A DNA stretch of 34,087 nucleotides from Streptomyces hygroscopicus subsp. hygroscopicus. Lineage in GTDB: Bacteria; Actinomycetota; Actinomycetes; Streptomycetales; Streptomycetaceae. The notes below the pieces were generated by a model. The model worked only from the letters and a program-made list of their open reading frames with translations. It had not been told where the DNA came from and did no database searches. The stretch is taken from NCBI RefSeq assembly GCF_001553455.1, contig NZ_BBOX01000115.1:1-34087 (forward strand). The letters run 5' to 3'. Made by a program: the position numbers and the translations under genes. Below, piece by piece: positions 7,162-14,328 of this stretch. Every line of letters begins with the position of its first letter. Position 1 is the first letter of the stretch.

Positions 7162-8265
7162 ATGGCAGAAGCAGCCGAGATCCAGCAGACCGTGCTGGGA
7201 AACGTACGCGACCAGCAGGACATGCTGGTGGACGCCTTCGCGGCGCGGGACGAGTTCGTCGCCCCCTTCGTCAAGGCGTTCCAGGCCGCTCCGGTCTCCC
7301 GCGTGGTGTTCCTCGGCTCCGGCACGTCCTTCAACGTCTCCGTCCTGGCGGCGTCGCTCTTCTCGCGCGTCGTCAAGGTCGAGGGCGTCGCCCCCTACCC
7401 CACCGAGTTCACCCACCACGGTGCGGGCCTGGACCCGGCGCATACCGATCCGTCGTCCATCGTCGTGGTGGGCGTCAGCCAGTCCGGCACCTCGATCTCC
7501 ACCTGCGAGGCGCTGAGGTACGCGAAGCAGCGGGGATACCGCACCCTCGCCCTCACCGGCGACACCAAGAGCCGTATCTCGACCATCGCCGACACGGTCA
7601 TGCCGCTCCTCGTCGGACTCGAACTCACGGGTCCCGAGACGAAGGGCTACACGGCGTCCATCTTCAGCGTGTACCTCTGGGCCTTCGCCACGGCCAGGGC
7701 CGTGGGCGCGATAGGCGCGACTGAGGCCGAAGCGGCCATCGCCGAAGCCGGCGGCCTCGCGGCGCAGTTCGACACGGTGCTGAAGGAAGCCGAGGAGTGG
7801 TACGACCGCAACCGCGGCGGTCTGCTGCACAGCTCCCGGATCAACGTCCTCGGCTACGGTATCGGCTACGGCACCATGCTGGAGGGCGTGCTCAAGGTCG
7901 CCGAGATGCTCCGCGTCCCCACGATCGGCAACCTCCTCGAGGAACACGTCCACGGGCCGACGATGGCGCTCAAGTTCGACCACGCAACGCTCATCATCGG
8001 CTCGGACGAAGCCGAGTTCGAGCGCATGGTGAATATCCGCGACGCGATCAGCGAGCACGCCCCCGGCGTCCACGTCATCACCTGCCGCGACTTCGACGGT
8101 GCCGACGAGAGGGACCTGGTCTTCTCCACCAAGGTGAGCACCTACCTCGCTCCCCTGCTGTACGCGGTGCCGTTCCACTTCCTGGCGGCAAAGGGCGGCA
8201 AGGACGTGTACATCGACACCAACGTGAATCCGGTACCGATCCGCTTCGGGCACTACCAGGACTGA
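7162..8265 (+). CDS. Double-SIS sugar-phosphate deglycase or isomerase (FrlB/GfrF-like)
   Basis: The 367-residue protein has two SIS lobes and no glutaminase domain. Lobe 1 (about residues 40-180) has VVFLGSGTSFNVSVLAASLF and VVVGVSQSGTSISTCEALRY; lobe 2 (about 205-340) has INVLGYGIGYGTMLEGVLKV and LLEEHVHGPTMAL, whose Glu and His resemble the catalytic set of GlmS-type isomerases and fructosamine deglycases. Such enzymes cleave fructoselysine-6-P or glucoselysine-6-P, or deaminate amino-sugar phosphates. The gene sits inside the PTS operon between EIIB and EIIA, so the substrate should be the phosphosugar the PTS delivers. An Amadori-type substrate is my preferred reading because Man-family PTS plus SIS deglycase is the layout of gfrABCDEF; an AgaS-like amino sugar role is the alternative. 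Confidence 0.8.
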   Translation: MAEAAEIQQTVLGNVRDQQDMLVDAFAARDEFVAPFVKAFQAAPVSRVVFLGSGTSFNVSVLAASLFSRVVKVEGVAPYPTEFTHHGAGLDPAHTDPSSIVVVGVSQSGTSISTCEALRYAKQRGYRTLALTGDTKSRISTIADTVMPLLVGLELTGPETKGYTASIFSVYLWAFATARAVGAIGATEAEAAIAEAGGLAAQFDTVLKEAEEWYDRNRGGLLHSSRINVLGYGIGYGTMLEGVLKVAEMLRVPTIGNLLEEHVHGPTMALKFDHATLIIGSDEAEFERMVNIRDAISEHAPGVHVITCRDFDGADERDLVFSTKVSTYLAPLLYAVPFHFLAAKGGKDVYIDTNVNPVPIRFGHYQD

Positions 8266-8270
8266 TCACT

Positions 8271-8744
8271 ATGGGCAACCACAACGGGGACCAGCCCCGG
8301 GCGGCGTCCTGCGGCATCCTGGTCACCGGCCACGGCCGGTTCGCCGGCGGCCTGGTCGGCGCCATCGAAGTGATCATGGGGCCCCAGGACGGGCTGCGGG
8401 CAGTCGACTTCCCTGAGACGGACACCGCCGCCCAGCTGAGGGACAACCTCACTCGCGGCTTGGCCGCGCTCGAGGACCATGACGCGATCGTCGTCTTCTG
8501 TGACCTGCGGGGCGGCTCTCCGTTCAACGTGATGAACGAGCTCCGAGGCACCAGGAACGGCGTCGAGATCCTCTACGGGGTCAACCTGCCCCTGCTGCTC
8601 GCCTTCATCAGCGAGCGGGACCGCGGAGAGTCCGTCGATGCACTGATCCGCTCGGCCGTCGAGGACGGACACTCCGGACTCGGCCGGTTCGAGGTCCCGG
8701 CGCAGGCCGCCACACCGTCCGACGGGGACGACGACTGGGCCTGA
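8271..8744 (+). CDS. PTS system mannose-family EIIA
   Basis: The ATG at 8271 gives 157 residues. GILVTGHGRFAGGLVGAIEV contains the phosphorylated His21 within TGHG. AIVVFCDLRGGSPFNVMNEL (GGSPFN motif) and EILYGVNLPLLLAFI complete the IIA fold. It receives phosphate from HPr and donates it to EIIB. Compared with EIIA-Man the N-terminus has about ten extra residues. The gene ends the first transcriptional block: a very strong hairpin begins two bases after its stop codon. RBS is weak, so it may depend on coupling to the SIS gene 5 bases upstream. Confidence 0.92.
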   Translation: MGNHNGDQPRAASCGILVTGHGRFAGGLVGAIEVIMGPQDGLRAVDFPETDTAAQLRDNLTRGLAALEDHDAIVVFCDLRGGSPFNVMNELRGTRNGVEILYGVNLPLLLAFISERDRGESVDALIRSAVEDGHSGLGRFEVPAQAATPSDGDDDWA

Positions 8745-8745
8745 G

Positions 8746-8786
8746 GCCTCTGCGGGCGGCGGTCCGGGACCGCCGCCCGCAGAGGC
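8746..8786 (+). terminator. Strong hairpin between EIIA and HPr
   Basis: GCCTCTGCGGGCGGCGGTCC (8746-8765) and its exact reverse complement at 8767-8786 form a 20-base-pair stem, one central G between. No U-run follows, which is usual for Streptomyces terminators. It lies directly after EIIA and before HPr and enzyme I, so it may end most transcripts or protect the upstream message from decay, lowering HPr expression relative to the permease. Confidence 0.8.
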
Positions 8787-8887
8787 ACCGCACCGCCGCA
8801 TCCCCTGGCGGACCCGCCGGGCGCGGCGCAACCGCTTTCACCGGCTGCGCCACCTCGGCCGGTCCCCGCACACCAAAGGAGCATCAC

Positions 8888-9148
8888 ATGAGGACCCGCA
8901 ACGTCATCGTCGCCTCCGCCTCCGGCCTGCACGCCCGGCCCGCACGCGTCTTCGCCTCTGCCGCGGCCGGCACGAACGTCAGGATCGCCAAGAACGGCGC
9001 CGAGCCGGTCGACGCGTCGAGCATCCTGCGCGTCATGTCACTGGGTGTGGCGCACGGTGAGGAAGTCACGCTCTGCGTCGAGGGAGACGACACCACCGCA
9101 CTGGACAGGCTGGCGGAGCTGCTGGCCCGGGACCTGGACGCGGAATGA
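8888..9148 (+). CDS. HPr phosphocarrier protein (operon-specific paralogue)
   Basis: The ATG at 8888 follows AAAGGAG at good distance. The 86-residue protein has the HPr signature ASGLHARPA with His15 as the phosphorylation site and the segment SSILRVMSLGV, in which Ser45 matches the regulatory serine position (Ser46) of Gram-positive HPr. HPr takes phosphate from enzyme I and gives it to EIIA. Its place in this locus suggests a private carrier for this permease; streptomycetes normally encode another ptsH elsewhere. It ends in ATGA, overlapping the start of an enzyme I remnant. Confidence 0.92.
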   Translation: MRTRNVIVASASGLHARPARVFASAAAGTNVRIAKNGAEPVDASSILRVMSLGVAHGEEVTLCVEGDDTTALDRLAELLARDLDAE

Positions 9149-9282
9149 CCGGCCCCGACGCGACCCGGCCCTGCCACGGCTCCGGCGTGGGACAGGGCGC
9201 CGCCATCGGCCCGGCGGTGCCCGCCCATCCGGCACCCCCGTCGGCACACCTACGCTCCGGGGATGTCTCGGGGAGGTCATGA
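9145..9282 (+). pseudogene. ptsI: Truncated PTS enzyme I, N-terminus only
   Basis: The ATG at 9145-9147 overlaps the HPr stop (ATGA). It reads MTGPDATRPCHGSGVGQGAA then IGPAVPAHPAPPSAH and stops at TGA 9280-9282 after 45 residues. The pattern GxGVGxGxAIGPA is the N-terminal strand of enzyme I (ptsI usually 550-570 residues). No later conserved enzyme I motif (GGxxSHxAIxAR, for example) was found in any frame up to the next promoter. I read it as a ptsI gene that lost nearly all of its length. The remaining HPr would need enzyme I from elsewhere in the genome. Confidence 0.6.
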
Positions 9283-9640
9283 CCGCCGGGGACCTCACCA
9301 CCGCGTGCACCGTCGCCACGGAACCGGAGGAAGCGGTCCGGGCGGAGGAAGCGGTCCGGGCGAAGGATCGAGCGCGCGCATCCGCAGCCTGCGCGAGCCG
9401 GCGGAAGACCGCTCCGCCGGACGGGAACCCCGCTCTGGCGTGCGCGGGTTCCCATCGCCAGGATCGCGCCGGACATTATCGAAACTCAGCCCGGCGCACC
9501 GGGCGAGGCCCAAAAAGCCGCCGACGCGGAGCCCTGGGTGAGGGCACCGTGATCGTCACACCCGAGGAAGCCGCCGCGCTCACCTCGATGGTCCACCGCA
9601 AGGGAAGACCGCATCGAAACGCGCACGTTACCTGCTCGAA
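9283..9640. other. Degenerate sequence after the ptsI fragment
   Basis: No gene is supported. One plus frame has coding-like pieces, TTACTVATEPEEAVRAEEAV near 9290-9350 and GEGTVIVTPEEAAALTSMVH near 9538-9596, the second vaguely like the end of the enzyme I phosphohistidine domain. Between them the frame is arginine-rich and unlike protein. This is consistent with a ptsI gene shrunken by internal deletions and shifts. A perfect 18-base tandem duplication lies at 9326-9361. Confidence 0.3.
9326..9361. repeat. Perfect tandem duplication, 2 x 18 bp
   Basis: GGAGGAAGCGGTCCGGGC occurs twice in a row at 9326-9343 and 9344-9361 with no mismatch. It keeps frame (18 bases) and lies in the degenerate region after ptsI; it looks like a recent replication-slippage event. 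Confidence 0.9.
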
Positions 9641-9645
9641 AAACC

Positions 9646-9710
9646 GAAAGCGTGCAGCAATCTCCGCGCGATTGCCGCTCTTGACTGCACGCTAGCGTGC
9701 AGCAGAGGAT
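9646..9710 (+). promoter_or_regulatory. Promoter of the MFS gene with DeoR-type operators
   Basis: TTGACT (9681-9686) and GAGGAT (9705-9710) are 18 bases apart and look like a sigma-70-type promoter. A perfect 18-base palindrome, CTGCACGCTAGCGTGCAG, fills the spacer at 9685-9702. An inverted half of the same motif, GAAAGCGTGCAG, is at 9646-9657. The same TTGACTGCACGC block recurs at 12261 in front of the SIS-ROK genes. A repressor bound here would block polymerase; the DeoR protein encoded between the two sites is the obvious candidate. The leader to the start codon at 9864 would be about 145 bases. Confidence 0.7.
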
Positions 9711-9863
9711 CCTGCCCATACGGGTCTCAAGGTCAGCCCATGACCGCCACCCATGCTCCCCAGAAGCCGGCGAGGGCTCCGCACACCGTGGGACCGCTCA
9801 CAGACGACGCGGTCGTGTGCCGGTGGGTGGGTACCGTAGCGAGCAGATCAAGGACGGTCACGC

Positions 9864-11327
9864 ATGCAATCCCCTTCGGGCGCCCGGCAGGGCGAACCCT
9901 CCATCATTCCCGCCGTCCCGGCGGAGCCCCGTCCGGACACAGGGCGGATGACCTGGTATGTCCACCTGGCGATCGCCGTCAGTACGCTCGGTGGTCTGAT
10001 CTTCGGCTACGACACCGGCGTGGCCGGAGGCGCGGCGGGCTTCGTGGCCGACGACTACGGCCTGTCGGGTTTCATGGAGGGCGTCGTCGTCAGCACCTCC
10101 CTGTTCGGGGGCGCGATCGGCGCGATGTCCGGCGGGCCGCTCGGTGACCGCTATGGACGCAGGCCGACGCTGCTGCTGTCCGGTGTGCTCTTCACCATCG
10201 GGGCGTTGCTCTCGGCTGCCGCCCCCGGCCTGACCGTGCTGCTGCTCTCCCGGGTGCTGCTGGGGGCGGGTGTGGGGGCGGCGTCGGTGCTGGTCCCGGT
10301 GTACATCGCGGAACTGGCCCCGGCGCGCATCAGGGGTGCGCTGGTCTCGGGCTACCAGTTGCTGACCACGCTGGGCATCGTGCTCGCCTACGGTGTCAAC
10401 GCCCTGTTCGCCGACACTCAGGCCTGGCGCTGGTCACTGGGTCTCGCGGCCGTCCCCGGTCTGCTGCTGGCCGGCGGCGTGCTCCTGGTGCCGGAGTCGC
10501 CGCGCTGGCTGGTCGCCCGCGGCCGTTCGCACACCGCACGGAACGTGTTGCGCAGGGTTCGCGGCCAGGACGACGTGGAGGCTGAGCTGCGGGAGATCGA
10601 GACCGTGCACGCGCAGGAAGCGCGCTCCAGCGGCGGCTGGCGCGAGCTGAACACCCCCTGGGTGCGGCCGATGGTGCTGGTGGGCGTGCTCGTGGCGTTC
10701 TTCGCCAACGGCTGCGGGATCAACCTCGTGATCTACTTCGCTCCGCAGATCCTGCAGTCCGCGGGGATGGGCTCCAGCTCTTCGCTGCTGGCGACGGTGG
10801 GCCTGGGCGTCGTCAACGTGCTGTTCACCGTGGTCGGCATGGCACTGGTGGACCGGGTCGGACGCAAACCGCTGCTGCTGGCGGGCGCTGCCGGCATGAC
10901 GCTCACCCTGGCCGCGCTCGCCGTGGTGATGTCCATGCCGGGACTGCCCGGTGCCAACGGCCTGTCGTTCACCTTCCTCTGCCTGTACATCGTGATGTAC
11001 GCGGTGAGCCCGGGACTGGGTGCCTATGTCGTCATCTCGGAGATCTTCCCGCTGCACGTGAGGGCGAAGGCGACCGGGATAGCCACCTTCGTCATCTTCG
11101 CCACCAACCTGGTGATCGGTCTGACCTCGCTGCCGATGCTCGACGGCCTCGGCACGCCCACGACCTTCTGGCTGTTCACCGCGGTCTGCGTGCTGTTCGT
11201 GCTGTTCTGCCTGCGGATGCCGGAGACCAAGGGCCGGACGCTGGAGCAGCTCGAGGAGCGGTTCCGGGCCGCCGCCGCGGCACGCGGACGGGTGCGTGGC
11301 ACGGAAGGAGCCCACCGTGCACGGTGA
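9864..11327 (+). CDS. MFS sugar porter family transporter
   Basis: The 487-residue protein has about 12 membrane segments and the sugar porter signatures in order: GGLIFGYDTGVAGGA (near residue 44), GGPLGDRYGRRP (near 90), PESPRWLVARGR (near 210), DRVGRKPLLLAG (near 330) and PETKGRTLEQLE close to the C-terminus. These proteins import sugars or polyols by proton symport or facilitated diffusion without phosphorylating them. The start at ATG 9864 gives a 28-residue hydrophilic N-tail; ATG 9948 is the alternative. It is followed after 65 bases by the DeoR gene and shares its promoter type with the SIS-ROK pair, so a ROK kinase can phosphorylate what it imports. Confidence 0.92.
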   Translation: MQSPSGARQGEPSIIPAVPAEPRPDTGRMTWYVHLAIAVSTLGGLIFGYDTGVAGGAAGFVADDYGLSGFMEGVVVSTSLFGGAIGAMSGGPLGDRYGRRPTLLLSGVLFTIGALLSAAAPGLTVLLLSRVLLGAGVGAASVLVPVYIAELAPARIRGALVSGYQLLTTLGIVLAYGVNALFADTQAWRWSLGLAAVPGLLLAGGVLLVPESPRWLVARGRSHTARNVLRRVRGQDDVEAELREIETVHAQEARSSGGWRELNTPWVRPMVLVGVLVAFFANGCGINLVIYFAPQILQSAGMGSSSSLLATVGLGVVNVLFTVVGMALVDRVGRKPLLLAGAAGMTLTLAALAVVMSMPGLPGANGLSFTFLCLYIVMYAVSPGLGAYVVISEIFPLHVRAKATGIATFVIFATNLVIGLTSLPMLDGLGTPTTFWLFTAVCVLFVLFCLRMPETKGRTLEQLEERFRAAAAARGRVRGTEGAHRAR

Positions 11328-11346
11328 TGCGCGGCTTCGTGCACGC
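11316..11346 (+). promoter_or_regulatory. Paired CGTGCACG sites before the DeoR gene
   Basis: CGTGCACG, itself a palindrome, occurs at 11316-11323 and again at 11338-11345, 22 bases apart, about two helical turns. It shares the GTGCA/TGCAC core with the operators at 9685 and 12246-12277, where the two direct copies are 21 bases apart. It overlaps the end of the MFS gene. Autoregulation of the DeoR gene is a reasonable inference, though part of the repeat is in coding sequence. Confidence 0.4.
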
Positions 11347-11392
11347 GCCCAGTAGGGTTGCCACCGATCGGTCCGTTGTAGGAGGTTGCCCC

Positions 11393-12175
11393 GTGTCCGA
11401 GTCCTCTGCCGAGCGCCGGCGGTTCATTCTGGAACGCGTCCGGGCCAGCGGGTACGCCGGAGCCCGTGAACTGGCGCGGGAGTTCTGCGTCGACGGATCG
11501 ACCGTCCGCCGTGACCTCGCGCAGCTGGAGCGGGCGGGCCTGGTGCGCCGTACCCGTGGCGGAGTCCTGCCCGCTGATCCGGCCGACGCCGTCGACACGC
11601 CGTACGACGTGCGACGCAACCAGCGAGCCGCGCAGAAACGAGCGCTGGGCGAGGCCGCCGCCGAACTGGTCGAGGACGGTCAGTCGGTGATCATCGACAA
11701 TGGTTCCACGATGTACCAGGTCGCCGCCGGGCTGCGACAGCGGCAGAACCTCACGGTGATCACCAACGACCTGATGGTCGCACTGTGCCTCTCCGGGCAC
11801 CCCAGCCTGCAACTGCACATGACGGGCGGAGTCATGCTCGACACCGTCTACACCCTGGTGGGCCCGGGGGCCGTGGCCTCGCTGCGCGGACTGCACGCCG
11901 ACTGGGCCTTCCTGGGCGCCGAGGGCGTGCACCCGCGGGCCGGTGTCACCAACGTCAACGTAGTGGAGATCGCCGTCAAGCAGGCGATGATCGAGGCGGC
12001 GGAGCGGGTCGTGATCGTGGCCGACAGCTCCAAACTGGGCCGCCGATCACTCGCCCCGGTGTGCGACCTGAACGCCGTATCCGCCCTGATCACCGACGAC
12101 GAACTGCCCGCCGGGGAACGGGCCGGGTACGGGCCTGCCCTCCGCTGCATCACCGCCGCGGATGGCCGGCCGTAG
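11393..12175 (+). CDS. DeoR/GlpR family transcriptional regulator
   Basis: GTG 11393 follows TAGGAGGT at the right spacing and begins VSESSAERRRFILERVRASG, as DeoR proteins do; an upstream ATG at 11324 would overlap the MFS stop and lacks a ribosome site. The 260-residue protein has the DeoR helix-turn-helix (ARELAREFCVDGSTVRRDLA then QLERAGLVRRTRGG, about residues 20-55) and the phosphosugar-sensing domain with VIIDNGSTMYQVA, TVITNDLMVA, ADWAFLGAEG and VIVADSSKLGRR. Members are mostly repressors released by a sugar phosphate. It lies between two promoters bearing the same palindrome, so it should control MFS, itself and SIS-ROK. Confidence 0.9.
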   Translation: MSESSAERRRFILERVRASGYAGARELAREFCVDGSTVRRDLAQLERAGLVRRTRGGVLPADPADAVDTPYDVRRNQRAAQKRALGEAAAELVEDGQSVIIDNGSTMYQVAAGLRQRQNLTVITNDLMVALCLSGHPSLQLHMTGGVMLDTVYTLVGPGAVASLRGLHADWAFLGAEGVHPRAGVTNVNVVEIAVKQAMIEAAERVVIVADSSKLGRRSLAPVCDLNAVSALITDDELPAGERAGYGPALRCITAADGRP

Positions 12176-12245
12176 CGCCGCCGCGCATACCCGCATACCG
12201 CACACCTCACCCGCACGCCCTGTCCGACTCCGTGCGGATATCGCC

Positions 12246-12290
12246 GCACGCTTTCGCTTATTGACTGCACGCTTTCGTGCGTGATGGGCT
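12246..12290 (+). promoter_or_regulatory. Promoter of the SIS-ROK operon with DeoR-type operators
   Basis: GCACGCTTTCG is present twice as a direct repeat, at 12246-12256 and 12267-12277, 21 bases apart. The second copy lies in the spacer of a promoter with TTGACT at 12261-12266 and TGGGCT at 12285-12290 (18-base spacing). The segment TTGACTGCACGC is identical to that at 9681-9692 before the MFS gene, and GCACG/CGTGC gives it partial dyad symmetry. The arrangement suggests control of both promoters by the same repressor. Confidence 0.65.
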
Positions 12291-12346
12291 GATGGCAACC
12301 CGATGTGCCTCTCCCCTGAGCACACACACCATGCGGAAGGACTCCG

Positions 12347-13396
12347 ATGACCGACCCCGCCTCCCCCACCGGCTACCTCGCCGACATCGCCGCCCAGCCC
12401 GACGCCCTGCTGCGGCAGGCGGACAGCCCGCTGCCCGCCTCGCTCGCCGGGATCGACCTGAGCCGGTACGACCGCATCGTCCTCACCGGCATGGGCTCGT
12501 CCCTGTACTCGTTCGTGCCGGCCGAACGCGCCCTCGCGAGCGCCGGACTGCCCGTGTGGCGCATCGACGCCGGACAGCTGCTGGACACCCCCGAGCGCGT
12601 CACGCCGAACACCCTGCTGTGGGCCACTTCCCAGTCCGGACGCAGCGGCGAGCTGGTCGCCCTGCTGGAGCGGCTGGCGGGCTCCGCCCGGCCCCGTACC
12701 GTGCTGGCGACCACGGACGACCCGGCCAGCCCGCTGGCCCTCGCGGCCGACGTGCTCATCGAGCTGCACAGCGGCCCCGAGGCAACGGTCAGCACCAAGA
12801 GCTACATCAACACCCTCGCCGCCCATCGGCGGGTTCTGGCCGCACTGCGCGGCGGTGAGGACGACACCTCGGTGACCGCCGGACTGCGCCGCGCCGCCGG
12901 GGAACTGCGTGCCCTGCTCGCCGACCCGCCGCTGCCCACCGATTTCGCCAAGCAGGCGCTGGCCGCCGCTCAGCCCCGGTTCGCCTACGTCGGGACCGGC
13001 GCCGACGCGGCCACCGCGCTGACCGGCGCGCTGATCACCAAGGAGGCCAGCCGGGTGGCGGCCGAGGGGTATGTCGGCGGTGCCTTCCGGCACGGCCCGC
13101 TGGAGCTCGCGGGTCCCGGCCTGACCGTGCTGCTCTTCGGCACCGGCGACGAGCACGACGTGGCGTTGCCCGCGCTCGCCCGGGACCTCACCGCCGGCGG
13201 CTCGACCGTGGTGACGGTCGGCCCCCGCGCCTACCCGGGCACCGGCCACTTCGCCACGCCGCCCGCCGGCGGCTCCTTCGAGCGGCTGGTCTTCGGTATC
13301 GCGCACGTCCAGCAGCTCACCGTGGCGCTGGCGAACGCCGTCGGCCAGGTGCCGGGAGAGTTCCGCTTCGGCCGCAAGATCACGGACACGCTGTGA
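12347..13396 (+). CDS. SIS domain sugar-phosphate isomerase/deaminase (GlmS/AgaS-like)
   Basis: The 349-residue protein consists of two SIS lobes. Lobe 1 has IVLTGMGSSLYSFVPAERAL and LLWATSQSGRSGELVALLER (about residues 45-110), followed by VSTKSYINTLAA, the family's STK-x-NT motif. Lobe 2 has FAYVGTGADAATALTGALIT with KEASRVAAEGYVGGAFRHGP, matching the KE...HGP catalytic region of GlmS isomerase domains. No glutaminase domain is present, so a deaminating or deglycating reaction on an amino-sugar or ketosamine phosphate is more likely than GlcN6P synthesis. It overlaps the ROK kinase gene by 4 bases (GTGA), and the kinase would supply its substrate. It is not closely similar to the SIS protein at 7162. 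Confidence 0.82.
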   Translation: MTDPASPTGYLADIAAQPDALLRQADSPLPASLAGIDLSRYDRIVLTGMGSSLYSFVPAERALASAGLPVWRIDAGQLLDTPERVTPNTLLWATSQSGRSGELVALLERLAGSARPRTVLATTDDPASPLALAADVLIELHSGPEATVSTKSYINTLAAHRRVLAALRGGEDDTSVTAGLRRAAGELRALLADPPLPTDFAKQALAAAQPRFAYVGTGADAATALTGALITKEASRVAAEGYVGGAFRHGPLELAGPGLTVLLFGTGDEHDVALPALARDLTAGGSTVVTVGPRAYPGTGHFATPPAGGSFERLVFGIAHVQQLTVALANAVGQVPGEFRFGRKITDTL

Positions 13397-14328
13397 GCGG
13401 GGGGAACGCGGCCCCGGTCGCGGGCCTTGATCTCGGCGGCACCGGTCTCAGGGCCGTCGCCTGGCAGGACGGCAGGACGATCGCGTCCGCCCAGGCCCTC
13501 ACCGCTGACCTCGGCGCCGGACCGGTCTCGGACCGCGTCGGCCGACTGGCACAGCTCGTCACGGGCCTCCTGCCAACCGGCCCCGGGCCGACCGCCGTGG
13601 GAATCGGCGCGAGCGGACCGGTGGACAACGCCTCCGGCGTCATCCGCAACCAGGAGACACTGCCGTGGTTCTCCGACTTCCCGCTGGTCGCCGCTCTGCG
13701 TGAGCGCCTGGGCGTACCGGTCGTGATCGACAACGACGCGGTGACCGCCGCCCTCGGTGAGCACGTGGCCGGCGCCGGCCGGAACTGCGACCGGATGCTC
13801 ATGATCACGCTCGGCACCGGCATCGGCGCCGCCATGCTGGTCGACGGCCGTCCGGTACGTGGTCTGGACGGGGCCCACCCCGAAGGCGGCCATCTTCCGG
13901 TAACCGCCGGCCCGACCGTCTGCTACTGCGGTCTGACCGGTTGCTGGGAGCAGGCCGCCTCCCGCAGCGCCTTGCAACGCATGCTCCGCGCCCGCCTCGG
14001 CGAGGACCACCCAGGCAGCGAGACGCTGCGTCTCGGCAGTGAAACAGCCGCGAGCGACCCCGAAGTGCGCCGCGTCTTCACCGAGTACGGCATCCTCGTC
14101 GGCCGCGGCCTGGCCGCCCTGCACGCCCTGTACCAGCCCCGGGTCACGGTCATCGGGGGCAGCGCGGCCACCTGCCTGCCCTGGTTCGCCGCCGGACTCA
14201 ACCAGTCGCTGAGACGCTCGAGGGAGTACACGGTCCCCACGGAGATCCGCCCCGCCGAGCTGGGCGACAACGCCGGCGCGGTGGGCGCCGCCGTTCTCGC
14301 CCTCGCTGAGCCTCGAGAACCTGCATGA
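13393..14328 (+). CDS. ROK family sugar kinase
   Basis: GTG 13393 overlaps the SIS gene's stop. The 311-residue protein has the phosphate-binding start VAGLDLGGTGLRAVAW, the catalytic aspartate in VVIDNDAVTAA (Asp115), LITLGTGIGAAML-type glycine loop near residue 137, the ROK ExGH motif in HPEGGHLP, and the zinc motif CYCGLTGCWE. ROK kinases phosphorylate glucose, N-acetylmannosamine, GlcNAc, fructose and similar sugars with ATP. In this operon it would phosphorylate the sugar brought in by the MFS porter and feed the SIS enzyme. The last few residues (EPREPA) run into a decayed minus-strand remnant and may differ from the ancestral end. Confidence 0.92.
   Translation: MSGGNAAPVAGLDLGGTGLRAVAWQDGRTIASAQALTADLGAGPVSDRVGRLAQLVTGLLPTGPGPTAVGIGASGPVDNASGVIRNQETLPWFSDFPLVAALRERLGVPVVIDNDAVTAALGEHVAGAGRNCDRMLMITLGTGIGAAMLVDGRPVRGLDGAHPEGGHLPVTAGPTVCYCGLTGCWEQAASRSALQRMLRARLGEDHPGSETLRLGSETAASDPEVRRVFTEYGILVGRGLAALHALYQPRVTVIGGSAATCLPWFAAGLNQSLRRSREYTVPTEIRPAELGDNAGAVGAAVLALAEPREPA

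Noticed and set aside
9740..10147. A possible leader gene before the MFS transporter (MTATHAPQKPARAPHT start)
   Set aside because: No good ribosome site; it overlaps the MFS gene in another frame and looks random after the first residues.
12047..13306. A 419-codon minus-strand open frame opposite the SIS gene
   Set aside because: Shadow of the SIS coding strand; glycine-rich and without recognisable motifs.
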